Notes under the pieces: model-generated
What the model was told of the DNA's origin: nothing
Database searches by the model: none
Seen by the model: only the letters and a program-made list of their open reading frames with translations
From: Sodiomyces alkalinus F11
Taxonomy: Eukaryota; Ascomycota; Sordariomycetes; Glomerellales; Plectosphaerellaceae
Assembly: GCF_003711515.1 (NCBI RefSeq)
Contig: NW_021167082.1
Location: 2,969,691 to 3,033,690 of the forward strand
Direction: 5' to 3'
Length of the DNA: 64,000 nt
Translations under genes and position numbers: made by a program
Part shown: piece by piece, positions 57,300-64,000 of the stretch
How positions within the stretch are numbered: the first letter of the stretch is position 1
How the letters are laid out: every line of letters starts with the position of its first letter

Positions 57300-58062
57300 A
57301 GGAAAAACAGTCTTTTTCATTATTATTTTCTTTATTCTAAGTATAGACGTGGTTACTATAGTGATGCCTTTATCCGTGCGGGTTTAAAGTAGAACCGGTA
57401 TATAGTTCTTTATTCTAAAAGAGGAAAAACAGCTTCGTAGATAAAGAAAACGTTACCCGTACATACGGATAACAGAATTCCTTTATTTCTAAAGACAGTA
57501 TTCCTTTATTCCGGCGGATTTAAAGTAGGGCCGGTTAAATTCCTTTATTCGCGGGGATCCCAAAGTGGGCCTTCGCGTAGCGAGGGGATTCACGGTCGCG
57601 TAGATAACACGATATTTATATAGGATTCCACGGTCGGAAAACATATAGGTATAGAAATCTAGGGTAAAAGAACTAAAGACTTATAAAGAATAAAAGATAT
57701 CCTAGTATCAATAACTAGAATAGTCCTCGTAGTATAGTGGTTATAGTATCCGTACGTAAAGAATAGTATACCCGTTTAATTCACCTAATCGTAGGCTTTT
57801 ATGATTTTTTAGTAGATTTTATAGATTTATAGGCGTACGACTAAGCCGACCGAGTATTCGAACCGTAGGATCGTAGATATAGGTATATACGTCGGTATGG
57901 AGGTGGATAGGTAGTGTCGGTAGTATATAGAGGGGAATATCGGATAGGAATAGGGACTATTATTTAGAATCGGGGGATTCTCTTCTTAGCTTACGACCGT
58001 AGGTAATTAAGGAATACGTTATTTCGAGACTTTAGGCGAGCTTTTCCGGGCTTATAACCTTT
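57300..58062. other. 5' leader of element H with repeated TTCCTTTATTC motif
   Basis: Between the 5' LTR and gag. The motif CCTTTATTC recurs about four times between 57310 and 57560, each time followed within about 30 bases by TTTAAAGTAG-type or related sequence. The leader also holds the tRNA-like stretch at 57722-57793. Confidence 0.5.
57722..57793 (+). tRNA. tRNA-like sequence, RIP-altered, probably not functional
   Basis: TCCTCGTAGTATAGTGGTT is very close to the 5' half of eukaryotic tRNA-Asp/His genes and contains a good A box. GTTTAATTC, about 30 bases on, matches a B box with C changed to T at a CpA. The anticodon arm and the 3' acceptor strand do not pair well, so identity cannot be read. 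It lies opposite in sense to element H. It could be a decayed tRNA, a tRNA-derived SINE head, or a captured fragment. Confidence 0.42.
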
Positions 58063-58508
58063 TAAAGATCTTTAAAAATATCGGATAAGTGGAAGGGACG
58101 AAAGTCACGAAACGTAGTGGAAAAAATAAGAAGGTAATAATAGGATTATAAGGTAGGATCTCTGCGTGCGTATTATCTTCTTCCGATCGAAAAAGGCATT
58201 AAGATAAAGGATTAAGGATTATGAATAAAGAATAAAGAAAGGAAGGAACCGAACCGAGGGAACGGGTTAATATCGTTTATTCTTTTATAAAAGGATCGAT
58301 ATCGTAATAGTATTATAATAAAGATCGATATCGTAGTAATATTGTAATCCTTTATATCCTTTATCTGACTCGTATCAGATAAACTGACTCGAAAGAGAAC
58401 GGTCTAGGCTTACGGGGAAGATATCCTTTATTCGAGTACGAAGGATATACTCGAAGGATATTAAGGATATTATTAGTAATAATACAAATAATAATATTAA
58501 TATCAATA
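58063..58508 (-). repeat. 5' LTR of element H
   Basis: Direct repeat of 51443-51888. The first dinucleotide is TA rather than TG, and the end reads ATCAATA instead of ATCAACA, both RIP-type changes. Confidence 0.92.
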
Positions 58509-59033
58509 ATAAGTAAAGGCTATAAGTTAAGGATCTTATACTAGTTTACGGTACTAAGAAAGCTATCGATATAAGCCGTAAGGGTAAGCTTAACTACCGA
58601 TAGAATAGCCTATATCGTATCTGGAAGGCTAATCACGATAATATGTCCTTTATCCTCGAGACTCTTACTAGGGAAGAACTAAAAAGGATTACTTTTACCG
58701 CTAACCGCCTAAAGAAGTTTATCTAAAACGATGATAGGTATTAGGAGCCTAAGGACTAAACTATACTTAAATAAGACTATAGCGAGGAGCTTAAGATTAT
58801 ATACCCTACTCGAGGAGCGCCTATTACCGAAGAAGTTATCGAAGCACCCCTTTTACCTAGCGAGGACCCTAAGGAAGATACTAGGGCCGAGGATAATATT
58901 AATTCCCCTGATTATACTATTAACGGTCTTTTACGCCGCCCCGAGAGACTAAGAGAGTTATTAGGGGAGTATTATAAAAAGCTGGAAGAAGAGTTAAAAA
59001 AGGTAAGGGAGTCTAGTATTATTAAGGGGTAAA
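58509..59033 (+). pseudogene. Element G pol, C-terminal part after H insertion
   Basis: The G integrase C-terminus resumes: ILVYGTKKAIDISRKGKLNY near 58540-58600, YRIWKANHDN near 58615, then ILETLTREELKRI near 58660. An acidic/charged tail follows (LLPSEDPKEDTRAEDNI near 58850, EYYKKLEEELKKVRESS near 58965). It ends in TAA at about 59031. The GPF-like barrel of Gypsy integrases normally sits here. Confidence 0.75.
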
Positions 59034-59939
59034 TTCTATAGCGCCTAGATTTTAACCCGAGTAAGTACGAGGATTATTCTAGTAAGCTGTATTTTATTCC
59101 ATATTATTACTTTCCCTGATTTCCTTTATTTTTAAAGCCTATACTCGCTAGGAGGCTAGCGTGTAGTCTTAGGGCCGAGGGTAAACAGAGCTAAGTCTCT
59201 TATCCACCTAGAGTCGCGATATACGCTAGGATAAGGGGCGTAAATCTATAAATTCTTGTCTACCTAGAGTCGCGATATGCGCTAGTGTAAAGGGCGTAAA
59301 CCTATAAATAAAAATTCCTAACCACCACCCTAGTCCGTTTCTTTTTTAAACTTTTGCCTTTATTGCCCTGATTAGAAGCACTATAAACCTGTCTAGACTT
59401 ATTTCCCCGACTAGAAGACTTTTCCCTATGTTTATTATTTATTATATTTATAAGTAAGCCTAACTACGTGGACGTCACTAAGATACACCACTATATATAC
59501 TCTTTTCTGTAATAAGCATAGCTTTCTTGTATTAGAATCTCGAATTCTTTACTTTTATTCCCCTATTCACCGTATAATTTATTAAACCCAAGCTAAATTA
59601 TACCTAGTTTAATATAAGCTGCCTATTCTACGGAAGGGAGTTATAGTCGGGAATAACTAGTATAGAGACGGTTCCTAAGAGTATAATATAATCAAGAGAA
59701 ATACCGTTAAAGGCTAAAAGCCGTAAACCGTAAATCCCTCCATTACTAAGACTAGTTCTAGTAACTTATTAAGTTATTGCGTTAATCTTAAAGGGCCGAT
59801 TTTAGAAGTATAAGAGCCACCCCCTTCCTACTACTTAAAGCCCCCTTTACTAATCTCTATTACTAATCGCTCTCCTTATTACTGATATTATACCCCTATT
59901 CCCCTAACTATACCTATATATACTACCTTTAAAAGAAAA
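59034..59939. other. 3' region of element G and AT-rich flank
   Basis: Non-coding. It contains a two-unit direct tandem repeat with 56-base period (59207-59262 and 59263-59312). The 3' LTR of G should lie here but could not be matched to a 5' partner. From 59340 the sequence is AT-rich with no gene seen. Confidence 0.45.
59207..59312. repeat. 56-base tandem duplication
   Basis: CCTAGAGTCGCGATATACGC begins each unit with one change (C or G context at a TpA/TpG site). The two units differ mainly by transitions, so the duplication predates the mutation. Confidence 0.85.
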
Positions 59940-60099
59940 AACCTCGGCCACGCCTATTAACCACGGGCGCGTAATAGGAGTAAAATCGATAAAACGACTA
60001 AGACAGAGATTATAACCACCCCCTCCCTCCCGGGATACTATCATAGCGGTACTGTAATACCGGCGCTACGGTATAACCGGAAAAGACGTGGGATAATTC
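59940..60099 (+). mobile_element. LINE E2: 5' scrap of a second E copy
   Basis: Homologous to 31669-31820, the 5' leader of LINE E1, and less mutated in places (CACGGGCGCG here against CAAGGGCGCG in E1). It ends exactly where the LTR of D2 starts, so D2 was probably inserted into it. The rest of E2 would lie past the window end. Confidence 0.75.
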
Positions 60100-60419
60100 T
60101 GTCGCACGTCAAATAGCACTTAGATAATCAACTTAGTAGAGCAGCAATCTCGTGTGTGTGTATTATGTTAAGTTACATCTGTGTGAGTCTCTTATACTCT
60201 TAATTTAGGGGGTGAAGACTCTGTTATGGGTACTATGTTATTTGGATTCTATCCGGTCTTTTCTGGTATCCGCCCCTATTATATCCTGATACCCGAGGTC
60301 CGAAGCCCTTAGTTAGGGAGTGGATCCCCCCTAGATCCCCTATAGACTATGTCGTGGTCCTGCTTATATAATACACCCCCTTAGTTAAGGTGGGTCTTCC
60401 TAGGTTAACTAACTAATTA
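60100..60419 (-). repeat. 3' LTR of Copia element D2
   Basis: 320 bases, homologous in reverse to 26526-26849. On the plus strand it starts TGTCGCACG and ends TAATTA (originally TAATCA). It keeps many TpG dinucleotides, so it has suffered little RIP compared with the adjoining pol. Confidence 0.85.
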
Positions 60420-62639
60420 GAGGCCTCGGTTTAAACTAAACGCTCTTAGCTTTTCTATCGTAAAATTAATAGTTAAGGGAAAAGACGCCCTCGTAAAAAG
60501 GATCTAAATCCGCCCTGTTTAACTGTTTAATTTAATTCTATCTTAATTAGTTCCTCGATCCTGATTAGCCGGATCTGCTTAATCGGATCTATATTTATCG
60601 GATCTGCTACGCCCTCGGAGGCTATTATTATCGTTATGGCCACGGCTTTAGCTACGGCTTTAGCGCGTTTAATCTCTTTATACAGTTATTTCGACTACTC
60701 AATACGATCCTTTTAATCCGTTAAATTAAGCTATTACTATAGTCTTTTAATCCCCGCCTCTGGTCATACCTTCGTTAAACCGTCCGCGATTATCTCCTTC
60801 GTGTTAACGTATATAACCTTAAAGAGACTATACTATACTGACTAGCGCGCCTACTAGTTATATATATCGATATGCCGTAGCCTTATCCGTAGACGTTATG
60901 TCTTCTTATTAACGACGTTAATAGTCTGCTAAGTATCGTAGTGTAGCTATAGTTACTATTAGTCTAACAGAAGCTCTAAATCCCTTAATATCCGGCTAAC
61001 GAATAACGTCTCTTTAGCGGCCTCTATAAGACCGAGTAGTTCTGATTCTATTAACAACGTCGTGACTATCGGTTATTTACCCGCCTTTTAGTTAACAGTG
61101 CCGCCGAAGAGCTTTATTATATATCCTTACGAACTCTTACGGTCTGGATTATCCCTAAAGGACGCATCGCTTACTATTAGGAAGAGCCTATCCCCGCCGA
61201 ATTCCAGGTAATAGTGTCTTATATACTATAGGAATAGCAGCACTTATTAAGCCCTCTTAAAGTAGTTAGAGGAGGGGTTAACGTTATATTAGGAAAGCTT
61301 CAAATAGGCGAACGCGATATCGGGCCTTATCACGATAGCGGTATATAGGATAGAACCGAGTATCCCCTAGTATTAGCGGACCTCGGGAATTAACACGCGT
61401 ATACCATCACGGGGCGTTAACGGCTTTATCGTTAATAACAGGACCTTTAGTAGTTTTCGGTAGAGTATATCTACGTAGTATTTAACCGCGATCTTCTCTA
61501 TATAGAAGGATTATAATAGCTATAACCTATAGGTGGCTTTATCCCTTAGGACCTTAATGCCTAGGAACTAACGGATTTCTTCGCCTCCTAATAACCTATA
61601 GCTTCGCTTAAGGGCAGCCTTAAGGTCGTCGGCATTAATCTTATAGTCTCTATAGTATATAAGTCCGATATCGTCGATATAGAAAAATAGGATTAAACCG
61701 TCGCGGATTATAATATAGGGGTTATTAGGCACGGCCATAAATCCTATCCTTTATAGTATACCGCTAAATTCCTCTTACTATAGCAGTGGCGAGACCCTTA
61801 AGCCGAAAAGGGCTTTCCGTAGTAGTAGTACCTTACCTAGTACTTTATAGCCTTACGGTATCTTTATAAACACCTCTTCCTTAAGGCTAGCATTAACAAA
61901 CGCGTTAATAGCGTTAAACTGCCTTATCTCTAGGTTAAATCGGGCGGCGATCGCTATTAGTATACGGAAGGACCGTGAGGCTAGCGTTACGGCGTAGTTA
62001 TCTTTAGTCTCTAACTGTTTTTATTAATCCCCTTATACTATAAGGCGTGCCTTATATTTAAAGAGGGTGTCTTGCTTATTAAATTTATAAGTGTATACTT
62101 ATCTATAGACAAGGACTTATTACTTATTAGCCTAATTACCGCGGATCTCGTACTAATAGCCTATCTATTAATACCCCTTAAGGTATTCCCCCTTAGCCTA
62201 TAACCACCGCTCCTATAACGGGTATAGGCGTATATCGTGGGAGTAGTTTAGCGGAGGCGGGAGATCCTTATAGGTTAGACGCGATAGGGAGGCATTAGAG
62301 GGAGAGGGATCTATAGTATTAGCGCTAATAGCGTTACCGTCGTTAATAGCGTACTTCCTCTTATATATAGGGTTATAAGTCCTTCTAGCGTTAAAGAACG
62401 CCTTTTAGGGGTTATCGTTCTGCACCTTCTCGGTCTTATAGATACTTATAATAAATAGGCGCGCGGGTAATAGGCGTGTAGCCGATAGGCACCTCTTAGG
62501 GGTATCCTTGGTTATCCGTTAGTGGTTATCGTGTTCTTCTACCTTAACGCCCCTAACCACCGCTAACGCTATAAGGAACGCGCGCGCGGGATCTTCCGGG
62601 AATATTAGAGGCGTGGGAAACAGTTTGAACCTCGTAGTG

Positions 62640-63000
62640 GTAAACCGTGAAATATCCGTAGTAATAGCGGTAGCCTCTCCCGTAGCAATAACGCTGGTAT
62701 AGTCTTCTCCTATAGTAACAGTAGTATTCGTAGTAATCGCGGTGCCCGTAGTAATAGCGGTGATATAGTCTATATTATTAGTAATAGCCTCTCCCGTAGT
62801 AATAGTGGTAGTATTAGAGTTACGAGGTTCTAAATCTATAGCTTAGGTATTAGGCTATAGATTTAGAACCTCGTCTATAGTAATAGTAGTGGCCTCTTTT
62901 ATAGTAATAGCGACGGCCTCGCCTTTATCCGTAGTAATAGCGGTCGCGTCGCCGTTACCCGTAGTAATAGCGGTAGCATTAGAGTCTTCCGACTTAAGAT
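62640..63000 (-). repeat. 17-base minisatellite encoding TAITTG-type repeats
   Basis: CCCGTAGTAATAGCGGT and variants recur about ten times on the plus strand. The minus-strand pol frame reads TAITTG, VAITI, TTITI, TTITTGEA and similar units. It lies in the linker between integrase and RT of D2. Confidence 0.75.
62822..62874. repeat. Perfect 21-base inverted repeat with 11-base loop
   Basis: Arms 62822-62842 and 62854-62874 are exact reverse complements (ACGAGGTTCTAAATC... and ...GATTTAGAACCTCGT). The hairpin interrupts the minisatellite linker of D2. Confidence 0.9.
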
Positions 63001-64000
63001 CTAATACGTCTACGGCTATACCCCTTAATAGCAGCCTATTCGCGGTCTTATTAGATTAAGTGATACGGATAGATTATAGGCGTTCCCCGATTTCCTCGGC
63101 GGAAGCTATAGCTTATAGCGTTTTAATCCTGCCGTCGAATATCTTATCTTCGTTAAAGACTATATCTTTTATAGTAATAATATCTATTAGGTATAGTAGC
63201 TAAATACGGAAGCTATTCGAGAATTAGTATCCGACGTGATAACCGATCTATGCCTTCGGTTCTAGCCTTTATAGGCGGTTCCTTTTAGCTTATATATCGC
63301 GCGTTTTTATAAAGGCTTTATAGCCGTAAGCTTATAGGTGCGTAATGTTAGGTTAATGGTCGCGGAGGCCTTTATATAGCGTTTACTAGTTATTAATATA
63401 TCGTGGCGTCCTATTATATAGATATATAGTAGTCTTAAAGATCTTAGGCTAGATAGATATAGGCAGATTAGCTCTAATCCTTATAGCCCTCGCCCTTCTT
63501 TTAACGATACCTTTAATCCGTTCTATAACGCCGTTTTAATCCTATAAATATAATACCGACGGCTAGCCTTCCACCCCCTTAGTAACGAGGAAAGCAACGA
63601 CTTCTAGGTGCTAAAATATCTCGGAATCGGCTTATAGGATATATAGCCGGACGTCGAATTAGGTCTTAAGCAGGGTAAAAACGTCTCTTAATATATATAG
63701 GATAAAGCCTTAGTCTCTTTTCTATAGGTAGTAATCCCACGTAAAACCTATATATATATATATCTATAACGAATATAATAGACTTATATAGGCCGCCTAT
63801 TAACGACTCTGTCTCTTTTAGATTATAAAAGTTAATAGCTAGGGCCTCTCCGGGCTTTAACGGGTAAAAGGATAGTATTCGCCGGATCTACGTAGGCACT
63901 TATAATTTCCTATACGCGTCATAGTCCGTTAAGCGTGGTCCTCTTATCTTTACCCCCTAAGTAGCGTCGACGATCTTCGCGAGAGCGTCGGTACCGTAAT

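Larger units (their letters stand above)
51443..58508 (-). mobile_element. Element H: full-length Copia element
   Basis: Two 446-base LTRs (51443-51888 and 58063-58508) enclose gag and pol on the minus strand. The order protease/integrase, then RT, then RNase H is that of Copia. A C(7) run right after the left LTR (51889-51895) is the complement of the polypurine tract. It keeps the longest open stretches of any transposon here (54762-55055 and 52982-53212), so it is probably the youngest or least mutated. It lies inside pol of element G. Confidence 0.9.
44760..59033 (+). mobile_element. Element G: Gypsy element, split by Copia element H
   Basis: Plus-strand gag and pol from about 44760 to 51440. 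Pol resumes in the same sense at 58509-59033 after the complete Copia element H. Both LTRs are unresolved. Flanks of H share ATAAG (51435-51439 and 58510-58513 with neighbours), consistent with a target-site duplication. Confidence 0.8.
60100..64000 (-). mobile_element. Element D2: Copia element, 5' part outside window
   Basis: A minus-strand Copia element whose 3' LTR is at 60100-60419. Internal sequence from 60420 rises through RNase H, RT and integrase to the window end. D1 is the same family. The join at 60419/60420 is the intact counterpart of the site into which element C went in D1. Confidence 0.85.
60780..64000 (-). pseudogene. Element D2 pol: integrase, RT, RNase H (5' end missing)
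   Basis: The integrase core near 63850-63720 reads LKPGEALAINFYNLKETES and IGGLYKSIIFVIDIY, like the Copia core start. A repetitive Thr/Ile-rich linker occupies about 63000-62640. The RT palm reads GLILFFYIDDIGLIY near 61700-61665, both Asp kept. RNase H near 61190-61050 reads RLFLIVSDASFRDN, then IIKLFGGTVN. It is frameshift-free as far as I can read, but is interrupted by TAG/TAA. Confidence 0.8.

Noticed and set aside
58731..58952. 73-codon plus-strand frame starting MIGIRSL
   Set aside because: Wrong frame; the frame that continues G integrase reads differently here.
62640..63000. CRISPR-like array
   Set aside because: Units are contiguous minisatellite repeats in a transposon pol gene of a eukaryote, with no spacers.

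Overview
The window comes from a filamentous ascomycete (Pezizomycotina). Three things point there. The DNA carries the scar of repeat-induced point mutation (RIP): TpA is in large excess and CpA/TpG are depleted on both strands. The transposon families are typical of these fungi (Gypsy chromoviruses, Copia elements, Tad-like LINEs). The only intact gene is a four-exon RAD6/UBC2 gene with short introns and the short tail-less C-terminus usual in these fungi. As a spot check, bases 8041-8100 hold 11 TA against 1 CA and 1 TG, while RAD6 exon bases 30421-30480 hold 2 TA against 7 CA and 4 TG.

Layout. 1-8668: minus-strand Gypsy chromovirus (element A) with two LTRs and an extra opposite-strand ORF. 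8669-10960: unassigned remnants, a 10-N assembly gap and a gag-like minus-strand ORF. 11050-15961: minus-strand Tad-like LINE (B1). 15962-16658 plus 26526-26849: 3' end and LTR of a plus-strand Copia element (D1), split by a complete plus-strand Gypsy element (C, 16659-26519). 26850-29640: a Gln-rich gag-like ORF and a coiled-coil fragment. 29640-31160: the RIP-free RAD6 island. 31161-31668: AT-rich DNA with a long (AT)n run. 31669 to about 36570: plus-strand Tad-like LINE (E1). 36571-43560: unassigned decay with a second LINE B fragment (B2). About 44760-59033: plus-strand Gypsy element (G), split by a minus-strand Copia element (H, 51443-58508). 59940-60099: 5' scrap of a second E copy. 60100-64000: minus-strand Copia element (D2), running off the window.

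Only RAD6 is expected to work. Its product is the E2 ubiquitin-conjugating enzyme of post-replication repair, H2B ubiquitination and the N-degron pathway. Every transposon ORF is broken in one consistent way: CAG/CAA/TGG codons have become TAG/TAA, and Cys and His codons have become Tyr. The nesting gives a relative order: C is younger than D1, H younger than G, and D2 probably younger than E2. All transposon coordinates for coding parts are approximate, because they were read by eye through stop codons.
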